Part shown: positions 7,475-20,627 of the stretch, piece after piece
Layout of the letters: every line of letters begins with the position of its first letter
How positions within the stretch are numbered: the first letter of the stretch is position 1
DNA from: Burkholderiales bacterium RIFCSPHIGHO2_12_FULL_69_20
GTDB taxonomy: Bacteria > Pseudomonadota > Gammaproteobacteria > Burkholderiales > Burkholderiaceae_C
Direction: 5' to 3'
Length of the DNA stretch: 45,119 nt
NCBI GenBank assembly: GCA_001770815.1
Contig: MESD01000032.1
Coordinates: forward strand, 1 to 45,119
Position numbers and translations under genes: made by a program
The notes under the pieces: generated by a model
Told to the model about the DNA's origin: nothing
The model's database searches: none
What the model saw: only the letters and a program-made list of their open reading frames with translations

Positions 7475-9466
7475 ATGTCATTGCCTGCAAGCTCTGCCCT
7501 CATGAGCGTCGCGCTGCGCGGCGGCCGCTGGCAGGCCGCCCGCGAATTCTTCGCCTACCACGGCGTGTGGGCCTTCGGCGTGCGGGCGATGCGGCTGTGG
7601 TCGCTGCGCATGAAGATGCTGCTGCTCGTCACGGTGATGGCGCTGCCGCTGTTGCCGCTGATGGGCCAGCAGATCGTCGAGCGCAATCTGGTGGTCAAGG
7701 AGAGTGCGCGCCGCATGGCCGGCCTGCGCGTGTCGGAAGCGATCTTCAACGTGGGCAGTGCGCTCGACCTGGAGATGCGCGCGCTCGAGACTGGCCATGT
7801 TGCGCCGGGCGATGCCTTGCCCACGGCGCTGGCCGGCTTGCGCAGCGCGCTGCAGGTGGCCAGCGACGAGGGCCTGCCGCTGGCGCCGGTGCTGCGCACC
7901 TTTCTGCCGGCACTGGACCGCGCCGCCCGCAGCGGCGCGTTGTCACCGGCCTCGCGCCTGAGTGCCGTGATGGGTGCACGCCAGTCGATGGCCGCCATCC
8001 GCCAGGCGGCGGTCGAGGTGTCGCACCTGTTGCTGGCCCGCGATCCGGTGCGTGCCGCACACGCCAGCCTGGCGGTCGACTACCTGCCGACGATGCGCCG
8101 CGAGCTGTCGATCCTGCGCGGCCTCGCCGTGCGCCAGACGGCCCTGCTGGCCCAGGCGCCGCCGCCCGCGGCCGAGTTGCACGAACTGCTGGTCGCCGCG
8201 GCCGGGCGCGTCGAGAGCGTGAACCGGTTGATCGGGCTGTCCGAACGGGCGCTGGAGATGACGCGCGATCACCACTACGCCGAGGGCGAGGCTGCGCTGC
8301 ACGCCAGCCGGGCGCTGCTGACGCGGCTGCGCAGCACGCTGCTGGCGCCCGCGCAGGATCGGCCATCGCCGACGCTGCGCCAGGAGGTGAACGATGCGTT
8401 CACCCTGATCACCCAACTGCAACGCAAGGTGCATCGGTCACTGGACCTCGAATTCCACCGATGGCACGACGAGGCCCAGTCGCAGCGCATGCGGCTGTTC
8501 GGCGCGCTGGCGCTGACCACGCTGCTGGCGGGCTACCTGGTCTACAGCTTCTTTCTGGTGATGCGCGGTGGCCTGAGCAAGCTGAACCACCAGATGACCC
8601 GCATGGCGCAGGGTGACCTGAGCGCACGGCCGATGGGGCTGGGCGGCGACGAAGTGGCCGACACCCTGCAGGCCATGACCACCTCGCTGGCGCGGCTGAG
8701 CGACCTGCTGGCCTCGGTGCGGCAGGGCGTGGGCTCGATCACCCAGGCCTCCGAGCAGATCGCCGCCGGCAATGGCGATCTGTCCAGTCGCAGCCGCCGC
8801 AACGCCGACGGGCTGGACCAGCTGGTGGCCGCGGTGACGCGCTACACCGACCAGTTGCAGACCTGCTCACGCAGCGTGGAAGAGGTGGTGACCACGGTGC
8901 AGACGCTGCGGCTGGCCTCGGTGCGCAACCGCCGCCAGGTGCAACGCCTGCAGGAGCGCATGACCTCGCTGCGCGGCAGCAGCCGCGAGATCGGCGAGAT
9001 CGTCAGCCTGATCGACAACATCGCCTTCCGCACCAACATCCTGGCACTCAACGCGTCGGTCGAGGCGTCCAAGGCCGGCGAGGCCGGGCGTGGCTTTGCG
9101 GTGGTGGCGCAGGAGGTGCGGGCCCTGGCCACGCGCAGCGCCGATTCGGCGCGCCGGGTCGGCGAGATCGTGTCGCGCTCGACGCTGGAGATCGAGCAGG
9201 GCAAGGCCCTGGCCGACGAGACCGGCCTGTCGATCCAGGACGCCGACGGCCATGTGGACAAGATCCACCAGGCGATGTCCGAGGTGGCCGCGCTGACCAA
9301 GCAGGGCGATGTTGAATCGGCCGTGATCCTCGACGAGATCAAGGTGCTGAAGGACGGCACGGCCAAGAACCTGGGGCTGGTCGACCAGTTGGCCGTGGCC
9401 TCGGACGCGCTGCGCGGGCAGGGCGAGCGCCTGTCGCACAAGGTGGGCTTGTTCAAGCTGTCTTGA
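7475..9466 (+). CDS. Methyl-accepting chemotaxis protein, all-helical sensor
   Basis: 663 residues from [10 protein letters not shown] at 7475; an upstream in-frame ATG would add 27 residues without a better ribosome site. TM1 is about 46-64, a long helical periplasmic region about 65-340 has no Cache features (it may be a four-helix or helical bimodular sensor), and TM2 is about 341-363. A HAMP-type segment follows ([20 protein letters not shown]) and then the signalling domain with tip at about 512-555 ([38 protein letters not shown]). Unlike the receptor at 731-2698 it ends KVGLFKLS, without an acidic-aromatic tail. It is transcribed away from the cheA run from its own candidate sigma-28 promoter. 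The ligand is unknown. Confidence 0.93.
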   Translation: MSLPASSALMSVALRGGRWQAAREFFAYHGVWAFGVRAMRLWSLRMKMLLLVTVMALPLLPLMGQQIVERNLVVKESARRMAGLRVSEAIFNVGSALDLEMRALETGHVAPGDALPTALAGLRSALQVASDEGLPLAPVLRTFLPALDRAARSGALSPASRLSAVMGARQSMAAIRQAAVEVSHLLLARDPVRAAHASLAVDYLPTMRRELSILRGLAVRQTALLAQAPPPAAELHELLVAAAGRVESVNRLIGLSERALEMTRDHHYAEGEAALHASRALLTRLRSTLLAPAQDRPSPTLRQEVNDAFTLITQLQRKVHRSLDLEFHRWHDEAQSQRMRLFGALALTTLLAGYLVYSFFLVMRGGLSKLNHQMTRMAQGDLSARPMGLGGDEVADTLQAMTTSLARLSDLLASVRQGVGSITQASEQIAAGNGDLSSRSRRNADGLDQLVAAVTRYTDQLQTCSRSVEEVVTTVQTLRLASVRNRRQVQRLQERMTSLRGSSREIGEIVSLIDNIAFRTNILALNASVEASKAGEAGRGFAVVAQEVRALATRSADSARRVGEIVSRSTLEIEQGKALADETGLSIQDADGHVDKIHQAMSEVAALTKQGDVESAVILDEIKVLKDGTAKNLGLVDQLAVASDALRGQGERLSHKVGLFKLS

Positions 9467-9477
9467 GCCGCACCGGG

Positions 9478-9496
9478 GTGCCGCCGCAGCGCGGCA

Positions 9497-9497
<1 letters not shown>
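9478..9497. terminator. Hairpin between convergent receptor and sdaA genes
   Basis: GTGCCGC, a six-base loop, then GCGGCAC sits exactly between the stop of the receptor (9466) and the stop of sdaA (9497). A bidirectional terminator is likely from position, but there is no clear T tract on either side. Confidence 0.45.
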
Positions 9498-10900
<1,403 letters not shown>

Positions 10901-10912
10901 CGTGCCGGCAGC

Positions 10913-13813
<2,901 letters not shown>

Positions 13814-13844
13814 GGTGCGGCTTCGGTTCAGGGCAGTGGCGGTA

Positions 13845-14219
13845 TCAGAGCGTCTTGAGCAGCGCGTCGTAGGCCGGCGAATCCATCAGGCCGTCGAACT
13901 CCATCATGTTGCTGATCTTGACCTTGAAGAACCAGCCGTTGCCCATCGGGTCGGTGTTGGCCAGGGCCGGGTCGGCGCGCAGCGCCTCGTTGACCTCGAC
14001 CACTTCGCCGCTGACCGGCATGAAGATGTCGGCCGCGGCCTTGACCGACTCGACCACGCCGGCCACTTCGCCCTGGGCGTAGCTGCGGCCCACTTCGGGC
14101 AGGTCGACGTAGACCACGTCACCCAGCGCATCCTGCGCATGCAGGGTGATGCCGACGATGGCGGCGTCGTGGTCCTCGATGTTGATCCATTCGTGGTCGT
14201 TGGTGAACTTGGTGGTCAT
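13845..14219 (-). CDS. gcvH: Glycine cleavage system H protein
   Basis: 124 residues from [11 protein letters not shown] at 14219, preceded by AAGGA at good spacing; a longer in-frame reading would overlap gcvT. The lipoyl-accepting residue is Lys60 in [12 protein letters not shown]. GcvH carries the aminomethyl intermediate from GcvP to GcvT and is reoxidised by a lipoamide dehydrogenase that is not in this window. It lies 43 bp after the gcvT stop. Confidence 0.97.
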   Translation of the reverse strand: MTTKFTNDHEWINIEDHDAAIVGITLHAQDALGDVVYVDLPEVGRSYAQGEVAGVVESVKAAADIFMPVSGEVVEVNEALRADPALANTDPMGNGWFFKVKISNMMEFDGLMDSPAYDALLKTL

Positions 14220-14262
14220 GGGCAGTCCTTGCGGGTTGGGAACGAAATCGGGAGGGAGCGGT

Positions 14263-15384
14263 TCAGCGCTTGTAGCCGTGCGGCGTGAAAGGCATCGGCG
14301 TGACGCGCATCGGCAGGCGCTTGCCGCGCACTTCGGCATACACCTCGTGCTGCAGGCCGGCGTGGTTGGCGGCCAGGTAGGCCATGGCCACCGGCTCGTG
14401 CACCGTGGGGCCCAGCGTGCCGCTGGTCACGCGGCCCAGCGCATGGCCATGGGCGTCGACGATGGTGGTGCCTTCACGCACCGGCACCTTTTCCAGGCCG
14501 ATGAGGCCCACGCGCTTGACCGAGGTGCCCATGGTCAGATGGCCTTCGATGACGCCGGCGCCGGGGTAGCCGCCGGCGCGCGCACCGCCGGGGCGGCGCA
14601 CCTTCTGGATCGCCCAGGCCAGCCCGGCCTCGATCGGCGAGGTGCGGGTATCGACGTCGTGGCCGTACAGGCACAGGCCGGCTTCCAGGCGCAGCGTGTC
14701 GCGCGCGCCCAGGCCAGCCGGCTTGACTTCAGGCTCGGCCAGCAGCGCACGCGCCAATGCCTCGGCGTGGGCGGCGGGCACCGAGATCTCGAAGCCGTCC
14801 TCGCCGGTGTAGCCCGAGCGGGTGACGAAGCATTCGACACCGGCCAGCGTGAAGTCGCCGCCGGTCATGAAGCTCAGCGTGGCCACCGCGGGGTTCAGCC
14901 GCGACAGCGCCGTCACCGCGTGCGGGCCCTGCAGCGCCAGCAGCGCGTGCTCGGGCATCGTCACCACGGTGCAGCGGTGGCCGATGTTCGTGATCAGGTG
15001 CTGGATGTCGGCCGCCTTGCAGCCGGCGTTGACGACCAGCAACAGGTGGTCGGCGCGGCGCGTGACCATCAGGTCGTCGAGCAGGCCGCCGGCGGTGTTG
15101 GTGAAGAAGGCGTAGCGCTGCTTGCCCACCGGCAGATCGATGATGTCCTGCGGCACCAGGGTTTCGAGCGCGGCCGCGGCATCGTCGCCCAGCAGCTTGA
15201 GCTGGCCCATGTGCGAGACATCGAACAGCGCCGCCTCGTAGCGGCAGTGGCGGTGCTCGGCCAGGATGCCGGCGGGGTACTGCACGGGCATCGCATAACC
15301 GGCGAACGGCACCATCTTGGCGCCCAGTTCGAGGTGCAGTGCGTGCAGCGGCGTGTGCAGCAGCGGGGAGGATTGAGCGGACAT
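14263..15384 (-). CDS. gcvT: Aminomethyltransferase, glycine cleavage T protein
   Basis: 373 residues from MSAQSSPLLHTPL at 15384, with GAAAGG just upstream. It transfers the one-carbon unit from the H-protein arm to tetrahydrofolate, giving methylene-THF and ammonia. Family motifs include MVPFAGYAMPVQY, FDVSHMGQL and RSGYTGEDGFEI. First gene of the operon, with the tandem glycine riboswitch in its leader. An upstream in-frame ATG (15411) falls in the hairpin region of the leader and is unlikely. Confidence 0.97.
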   Translation of the reverse strand: MSAQSSPLLHTPLHALHLELGAKMVPFAGYAMPVQYPAGILAEHRHCRYEAALFDVSHMGQLKLLGDDAAAALETLVPQDIIDLPVGKQRYAFFTNTAGGLLDDLMVTRRADHLLLVVNAGCKAADIQHLITNIGHRCTVVTMPEHALLALQGPHAVTALSRLNPAVATLSFMTGGDFTLAGVECFVTRSGYTGEDGFEISVPAAHAEALARALLAEPEVKPAGLGARDTLRLEAGLCLYGHDVDTRTSPIEAGLAWAIQKVRRPGGARAGGYPGAGVIEGHLTMGTSVKRVGLIGLEKVPVREGTTIVDAHGHALGRVTSGTLGPTVHEPVAMAYLAANHAGLQHEVYAEVRGKRLPMRVTPMPFTPHGYKR

Positions 15385-15407
15385 GACCAACCTTTCAAGG
15401 GCACTGA

Positions 15408-15431
15408 CCATCCCCACCCGGGGTGGGGGGA
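15408..15431 (-). promoter_or_regulatory. Hairpin in riboswitch expression platform before gcvT
   Basis: CCCCACC and GGTGGGG form a 7-bp stem with a three-base loop, between the second glycine aptamer and the gcvT ribosome site. There is no T run on the minus strand, so control of translation or of a competing fold is more likely than a classic terminator. How it switches is inference. Confidence 0.5.
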
Positions 15432-15433
15432 TG

Positions 15434-15649
15434 CCCTCGCTGTCCGCTTTACCTGAGAGATTGACAGCCCCGGTGGTGCCGTGGCTGCTTGCCCCTTCGG
15501 TGGACGGGCGCCATCCCGGGGGAATGGCCCGCCTCTCTCCAGACGAGGAACGCCTTGTTGCCAAGGCGCTGACCGGTCCTTTTGCCTGAGCGTTCGGGGG
15601 GCTGCCCCTGCGCCTTCGGCGGCTTCGGATGAAGCGCTCTCCTGGTCAG
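15434..15649 (-). ncRNA. Tandem glycine riboswitch
   Basis: Two aptamers read on the minus strand. Aptamer 1 (15649 to 15569) is closed by CTGACC/GGTCAG and contains GGAGAGCGC, GCCGCCGAAGG, GGGGCAGCC and the signature ACGCTCAGGCAAAAGGACCG. Aptamer 2 (15548 to 15434) is closed by CCTCG/CGAGG and contains CTGGAGAGAGGCGGGCC, CCACCGAAGGGGCAAGC and the signature ATCTCTCAGGTAAAGCGGAC. Both conserved cores are present. The linker holds a perfect hairpin (15551-15568) with a GCAA tetraloop. Glycine binding is expected to turn on gcvT-gcvH-gcvP-sdaA. Confidence 0.96.
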
Positions 15650-15701
15650 ATTTCAGTGTAGCAGCCCGCCTTCCGCGAGGCGCTCGGGCTACGATGTCGC
15701 C

Positions 15702-16172
15702 ATGCACGACGACGACTCCGACACGCTGCGCCGCATCCTCCGTGACCACCGCCGCATCGCGGTGGTGGGTCTGTCGGCCGAGTGGCACCGGCCCAGCTTC
15801 TTTGCCGCCAAGTACCTGCAGGGCAAGGGCTTCCGCATCCTGCCGGTCAATCCGCGCTACGCCGGCGGCACCGTGCTGGGCATGCCCTGCGTGGCGCGGC
15901 TCGAAGACCTGAACGAGCCGGTCGACATGGTCGATGTGTTCCGCAAGACCGAGGACGTGGAGCCCATCGCCGCCAGCGCCATGGCCATCGGCGCCAAGTG
16001 CCTGTGGCAGCAACTGGGCGTGATGAACCTCGAAGCCGATGCCGCCGCGCGCGCCGCCGGCCTGGACAGCGTGATGAACCGCTGCGTGAAGATCGAGCAT
16101 GCACGCCTGTTCGGCGGCCTGCACTGGGCGGGTGTGAACACCGGCGTGATCTCGGCGCAGCGCCGGGCCTGA
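15702..16172 (+). CDS. CoA-binding domain protein (YccU-like)
   Basis: 156 residues forming a single Rossmann-type CoA-binding domain: IAVVGLSAEWHRPS near the N-terminus, then YLQGKGFRILPVNP, VDMVDVFRK and a C-terminal NRCVKIEH. This is the conserved YccU/DUF of succinyl-CoA-synthetase-like fold; no reaction is established for the stand-alone family. It is transcribed away from the riboswitch leader, and its start lies about 50 bp from the first aptamer. metY follows after 37 bp on the same strand. Confidence 0.9.
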   Translation: MHDDDSDTLRRILRDHRRIAVVGLSAEWHRPSFFAAKYLQGKGFRILPVNPRYAGGTVLGMPCVARLEDLNEPVDMVDVFRKTEDVEPIAASAMAIGAKCLWQQLGVMNLEADAAARAAGLDSVMNRCVKIEHARLFGGLHWAGVNTGVISAQRRA

Positions 16173-16209
16173 TGTCTGTTGCCACCTGACCCACCTGCTG
16201 ACCCCCAAG

Positions 16210-17514
16210 ATGAGCGACCACACCTTCCAGCCCGAGACCCTGGCCATCCACGCCGGCCAGGTGCCCGACCGCGAGACCGGCGCGCGGGCGCTGCCGATCT
16301 ACCAGACCACCAGCTACGTGTTCGACTCGGCCGAGCATGCGGCCGCGCTGTTCAACCTGCAGACCTTCGGCAACGTCTATTCGCGGCTGAGCAACCCCAC
16401 GGTGGCGGCGCTGGAAGAGCGGGTGGCCGCGCTCGAAGGCGGCCGCGCCGCGGTGGCCAGTGCCTCGGGCATGGCCGCCGAGGCGATGGCGCTGATGACG
16501 CTGCTGCAGGCGGGCGACCACGTGGTGGCCGCCGGCGCGCTGTACGGCGGCTCGGTGACCATGCTGTCGGTCAGCCTGGCCAAGTTCGGCATCACGACCA
16601 GCTTCGTCGATGCGACGAAGCCCGAGGCCTTTGCCGCCGCGATCCGCCCCAACACCCGCGCGCTGTTCGCCGAGAGCCTGGGCAACCCCAGCATGGTGGT
16701 GCTCGACATCGCCGCCGTGGCCGCCGTGGCCCACGCCCACGGCCTGCCGCTGGTGATCGACAACACCGTGCCCAGCCCTTGCCTGTGCAACCCGCTGGCC
16801 CACGGCGCCGACATCGTCGTGCATTCGGCCACCAAGTACCTGGCCGGCCACGGCACCACGCTGGGCGGGGTGATGGTCGAGGGCGGCCAATTTCCGTGGG
16901 ACAACGGCAAGTTCCCCGGCATGACCGAGCCGTCGGACGGCTACCACGGCGTGAAGTTCTACGAGACCTTCGGCGACTTCGGCTTCAGCATGCGCGCGCG
17001 CATGGAAACGCTGCGCGTCTACGGCGCGGCGCTCAGCCCGATGAGCGCCTGGTTGATCCTGCAGGGCGTGGAAACCTTGCCGCTGCGCATGGAACGGCAC
17101 TGCAGCAATGCGCTGGCGGTGGCGAAGTTCCTGCAGGACCACCGCCAGGTCAGCTGGGTCAACTACCCGGGCCTGCCTGACCATCCGCAGCATGCGCTGG
17201 TGCAGCGGCAGATGCGTCACCTCGGCGGTGTGCCCGGTGCCTCGGGGTTGCTGGCCTTCGGCGTGAAGGGCGGGCTGGCGCCGGGGGTGCGCTTCATCGA
17301 ATCGGCGCGCTTCATGAGCCACCTGGTCAACATCGGCGATACACGCACGCTGATCAGCCACCCGGCGTCGACCACCCACCGACAGCTGAGCGAAGACCAG
17401 CAGCGCGCGGCCGGTGTGCTGCCCGACATGATCCGCATCTCGGTGGGGTTGGAGCACATCGACGACATCCTCTGGGACATCGATCAGGCACTGACGGCGG
17501 CGGCCGCCGGCTGA
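16210..17514 (+). CDS. metY: O-acetylhomoserine sulfhydrylase / aminocarboxypropyltransferase
   Basis: 434 residues, a Cys/Met-metabolism PLP enzyme. It joins sulfide (or methanethiol) to O-acetylhomoserine to make homocysteine or methionine. The cofactor lysine is Lys209 in VVHSATKYLAGHGTTLGG. The N-terminus (FQPETLAIHAGQ), YSRLSNPT and the length over 420 residues with the extra segment around 225-255 favour MetY over the shorter MetB/MetZ. It ends at 17514, immediately before the next coding frame. The exact acyl donor cannot be read from sequence alone. Confidence 0.93.
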   Translation: MSDHTFQPETLAIHAGQVPDRETGARALPIYQTTSYVFDSAEHAAALFNLQTFGNVYSRLSNPTVAALEERVAALEGGRAAVASASGMAAEAMALMTLLQAGDHVVAAGALYGGSVTMLSVSLAKFGITTSFVDATKPEAFAAAIRPNTRALFAESLGNPSMVVLDIAAVAAVAHAHGLPLVIDNTVPSPCLCNPLAHGADIVVHSATKYLAGHGTTLGGVMVEGGQFPWDNGKFPGMTEPSDGYHGVKFYETFGDFGFSMRARMETLRVYGAALSPMSAWLILQGVETLPLRMERHCSNALAVAKFLQDHRQVSWVNYPGLPDHPQHALVQRQMRHLGGVPGASGLLAFGVKGGLAPGVRFIESARFMSHLVNIGDTRTLISHPASTTHRQLSEDQQRAAGVLPDMIRISVGLEHIDDILWDIDQALTAAAAG

Positions 17515-19350
17515 TTGGGCGTGCAGAACGGCGTGTTCGTCGGGCTTGGGCTGTGGCGCTGGCGGCGGATTTCGCCGCTGCTGGCCAGCCTGCTGCTGGT
17601 GGCTTGCGCTGCACCATCACCGCGGCCGGTTGCCACCGTTCCGGCGCTGCCCGAAGGCGCCTCGGGCCTGAGCGCCAAACCCGGCTGGTCGGTCGCGCGG
17701 TTCGCGGTGGCAGCGGCCAATCCGCTGGCCGCCGAAGCGGGTTTCCAGGTGCTGAAGGCCGGTGGAACGGCCGTGGATGCGGCAGTGGCGGTGCAGATGG
17801 TGCTGGCGCTGGTCGAGCCGCAATCCAGCGGCATCGGCGGCGGTGCTTTCCTGCTGCACTGGGACGGGCAGGCCGTGCAGGCCTGGGACGGCCGCGAGAC
17901 GGCGCCCGCGGCGGTCGATCAGCGCTTGTTCATCGGCGCCGATGGCCAGCCGATGCGCCACGCGCAGGCGGTGGTCGGTGGCCGCGCGGTGGGTGTGCCC
18001 GGCGCGGTGCGGCTGCTGGAGGCCGCCCACCGCCAGCATGGCCGCCTGCCGTGGGCGCAGTTGATCCAGCCGGCCATCACGCTGGCCGAGCAGGGCTTTG
18101 CGCTCAGCCCGCGGCTGCACACGCAGTTGCGGGCCGAGACCGCGCTGCAGTCCGACCCCCAGGCTCGCGGCTACTTCTACCGCGTTGATGGCCAGCCGCA
18201 CCCGGTGGGCCACCGGCTTCGCAACCCGGCGCTGGCCGCGGTGCTGCGGCGCATCGCCGCCGAAGGCAGCGCCGCGCTGCACACCGGCGCCGTGGCCGTC
18301 GACATCGTGCGTCGCGTGCAGGCCCACGCCAGCAACCCGGGCCGGCTGAGCGAGGCCGATCTGGCGGGGTATGCCGTCAAGCTGCGCGCGCCGATCTGCA
18401 CCGATTGGAAGATGGTCTACCGCGTGTGTGGCATGCCGCCGCCGTCATCGGGCCATCTGGCGATGATGCAGATACTGGGGCTGCTGGAACGCTTGCCTGT
18501 GGTGGACCAGCCGCTGATGCAAGGTGTGCCCGGGCCCGACTGGCTGCATGCCTACACCGAGGCATCGCGTCTGGCCTTTGCCGATCGCGCGCAGTTTGTT
18601 GCCGATCCCGACTTCGTCGCCGCACCGGCCGGCGGCTGGACCAGCCTGCTGGCCGATGCCTACCTGCGCCAGCGGGCCCGGCTGATCGGCGAACGCAGCC
18701 TGGGCACGGCCGTGCCGGGCAGCCCGGGTGGCCGGCGCAGCGCACTGGCACCGCAGCCCGAGCAGCCCGAACACGGCACCAGCCACATCAGCATCGTCGA
18801 CGGCGAAGGCCACGCGCTGGCGATGACCAGCAGCATCGAGGCGGCGTTCGGCGCGCGGCTGATGAGTGACGGCGGCACCGGGCTGGCCGGCGGCTTTTTG
18901 CTCAACAACCAGCTGAGCGATTTTTCGCGGGCGCCGGCCGATGCCCGGGGGCGGCCCATCGCCAACCGGGTGCAGCCGGGCAAGCGGCCGCGCTCGAGCA
19001 TGAGCCCGACGCTGGTGTTCGACCGGCGCGACGGCCGGCTGCTGATGAGCCTGGGTTCACCCGGTGGCCCGGCCATCATCCACTTCAATGCCAAGGCGCT
19101 GATCGGCAGCTTCGACTGGGGGCTGGATGCGCAGCAGGCCATCGACCTGCCCAACTTCGGCAGCTTCAACGGCCCCACGGTGCTGGAGGCCGGGCGCTTT
19201 GGTGCCGCCACCGTGGCCGCGCTGAAGGCGCGTGGCCATGCGGTGGTGGAGATGGAGCTGACCAGCGGCCTGCAGGCCCTGCAACGCACGCCGACCGGCT
19301 GGTTTGGTGGCAGCGACCCCCGCCGCGAGGGCGTGGTGGTGGGCGAGTAG
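17515..19350 (+). CDS. ggt: Gamma-glutamyltransferase, predicted lipoprotein
   Basis: About 611 residues if the TTG at 17515 is used; a GTG two codons later is equally possible and neither has a clear ribosome site, so coupling to metY (zero gap) is likely. The N-terminus has a basic stretch, a hydrophobic core and the lipobox LLVAC (Cys31), so a lipid-anchored envelope protein is predicted. Ntn-hydrolase motifs: SSGIGGGAFLLHW and the autocleavage/nucleophile Thr422 in EHGTSHISIVDGEG, with GSPGGP near the C-terminus. The family hydrolyses glutathione and other gamma-glutamyl compounds, which beside a sulfhydrylase suggests sulfur or glutathione salvage (inference). Confidence 0.93.
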   Translation: MGVQNGVFVGLGLWRWRRISPLLASLLLVACAAPSPRPVATVPALPEGASGLSAKPGWSVARFAVAAANPLAAEAGFQVLKAGGTAVDAAVAVQMVLALVEPQSSGIGGGAFLLHWDGQAVQAWDGRETAPAAVDQRLFIGADGQPMRHAQAVVGGRAVGVPGAVRLLEAAHRQHGRLPWAQLIQPAITLAEQGFALSPRLHTQLRAETALQSDPQARGYFYRVDGQPHPVGHRLRNPALAAVLRRIAAEGSAALHTGAVAVDIVRRVQAHASNPGRLSEADLAGYAVKLRAPICTDWKMVYRVCGMPPPSSGHLAMMQILGLLERLPVVDQPLMQGVPGPDWLHAYTEASRLAFADRAQFVADPDFVAAPAGGWTSLLADAYLRQRARLIGERSLGTAVPGSPGGRRSALAPQPEQPEHGTSHISIVDGEGHALAMTSSIEAAFGARLMSDGGTGLAGGFLLNNQLSDFSRAPADARGRPIANRVQPGKRPRSSMSPTLVFDRRDGRLLMSLGSPGGPAIIHFNAKALIGSFDWGLDAQQAIDLPNFGSFNGPTVLEAGRFGAATVAALKARGHAVVEMELTSGLQALQRTPTGWFGGSDPRREGVVVGE

Positions 19351-19357
19351 CGGCCGC

Positions 19358-20548
19358 TCAGGGCGACTGGCGCACCGCGCCGCTGGCCCTCAGCGCCGCG
19401 ATGCGGTGATCGTCGAAACCCAGCTCGTTCAGGATCTCGGCGCTGTGCTGGCCCAGTCGAGCGCCGCCCTGGGTGGGTGCCTGCGCCTGGCCGTCGAAGC
19501 GCGCCGCGCTGCGCGCCACCCGCACCCGGCCGGCGTCACCGTTGGGCACCTCGACCACGCTCTGGTTGTGGCGCACCTGCGGGTCGCTCAGCACCTCGGG
19601 CCGCTCGTTGACCCGGCCCAGCGCCGCCCCGTGCGCGCGGAAGTTGGCCTCCAGCGTGGCGTTGTCGAACTGCGCCATCAGCGGCTCGAGCAGGGCGCGC
19701 AGTTCCTTGCCGTGGCGGTAGCGCGCCGGCAGCGTGGCAAAGCGGGGGTCTTGCGGGATGTCGGGCCGACCCAGCGCGGCGCACATGCCGGCAAATTCGG
19801 CGGGCTGCGGCACCATCGTGGCCACATGGCCATCGGCGGTGCGCCAGGGGCGCTGGGTGGCGCCGAACTCGGGGAAGGGCGCGGGCGCATCGTCCACCCA
19901 CACATGGTTGTACATCGCGTCGGGCCACTGGAAGGCCAGCGTGGCGTCGAGCATGGACACCTCCACCCGGCGGCCCTGGCCGTCACGCGAGCGGGCAAAC
20001 AGCGCGGCAGTGACGGCCTGCGCCGCGGTCAGTGCGGTGACCTTGTCGGACACGGTCGAGGCCAGGATCACCGGCGCGCCGGTGGCCGGATCGCGCTGCG
20101 ACGCGGCCACGCCGCCGATGGCCTGGATCACCGCGTCGTAGGCCTTGTCCAGCGCGCGCGGGCCGTCGGGGCCGAAGCCGGTGATGGACAGGCGGATCAG
20201 GCCGGGGTAACGCTGCGCCAGGTCGGCGTCGGGCAGGCCCAGGCGCTGCATCACACCCGGGCGGAAGTTCTCGATCAGCACATCGGCGCGCGCCAGCAGC
20301 GCGTGCAGCACCTCGATGGCCGCCGGTGTCTTGAGGTCGAGCGCGATGTTGCGCTTGCCGCGATTGGCGGCGATGAAGGCCGACGACAGATCCCCCTTGG
20401 CCGGCCCGATCATGCGGGTGGTGTCGCCCTCGAGCGACTCGACCTTGATCACGTCGGCGCCCTGGTCCGACAGCAGTGCGGCGGCCATCGGGCCGGAGAA
20501 CACCGTCGACAGGTCGACGATGCGGATGCCTTGCAGGGGTGCGGTCAT
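19358..20548 (-). CDS. CoA-transferase family III (CaiB/BaiF)
   Basis: 396 residues. The N-terminus (LQGIRIVDLSTVFSGPMAAALLSDQGADVIKVE) and later IENFRPGVMQRLGL and SITGFGPDGP are standard class III CoA-transferase motifs. The catalytic aspartate is expected at Asp138 (KAYDAVIQAIGG), where the acid forms the glutamyl/aspartyl anhydride in formyl-CoA transferase. Substrate unknown. It lies downstream of a Liv-type binding-protein gene, but a strong terminator (20565-20591) separates them, so it probably has its own promoter or receives little read-through. It converges on ggt with only 7 bp between stops. Confidence 0.92.
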   Translation of the reverse strand: MTAPLQGIRIVDLSTVFSGPMAAALLSDQGADVIKVESLEGDTTRMIGPAKGDLSSAFIAANRGKRNIALDLKTPAAIEVLHALLARADVLIENFRPGVMQRLGLPDADLAQRYPGLIRLSITGFGPDGPRALDKAYDAVIQAIGGVAASQRDPATGAPVILASTVSDKVTALTAAQAVTAALFARSRDGQGRRVEVSMLDATLAFQWPDAMYNHVWVDDAPAPFPEFGATQRPWRTADGHVATMVPQPAEFAGMCAALGRPDIPQDPRFATLPARYRHGKELRALLEPLMAQFDNATLEANFRAHGAALGRVNERPEVLSDPQVRHNQSVVEVPNGDAGRVRVARSAARFDGQAQAPTQGGARLGQHSAEILNELGFDDHRIAALRASGAVRQSP

Positions 20549-20564
20549 GGTGGCAGCAGACGTG

Positions 20565-20591
20565 AAAAGGGCCCAGATGATGGGCCCTTTG
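20565..20591 (-). terminator. Rho-independent terminator of first binding-protein gene
   Basis: On the minus strand AAAGGGCCCA, a five-base loop, TGGGCCCTTT and then a further T. It lies 37 bp after the stop of the binding-protein gene ending at 20628. A 10-bp perfect stem followed by T residues is convincing. Confidence 0.85.
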
Positions 20592-20627
20592 CCTGGCTTC
20601 GCAAGCCGCCTTGGCGACTTGGGTTGG

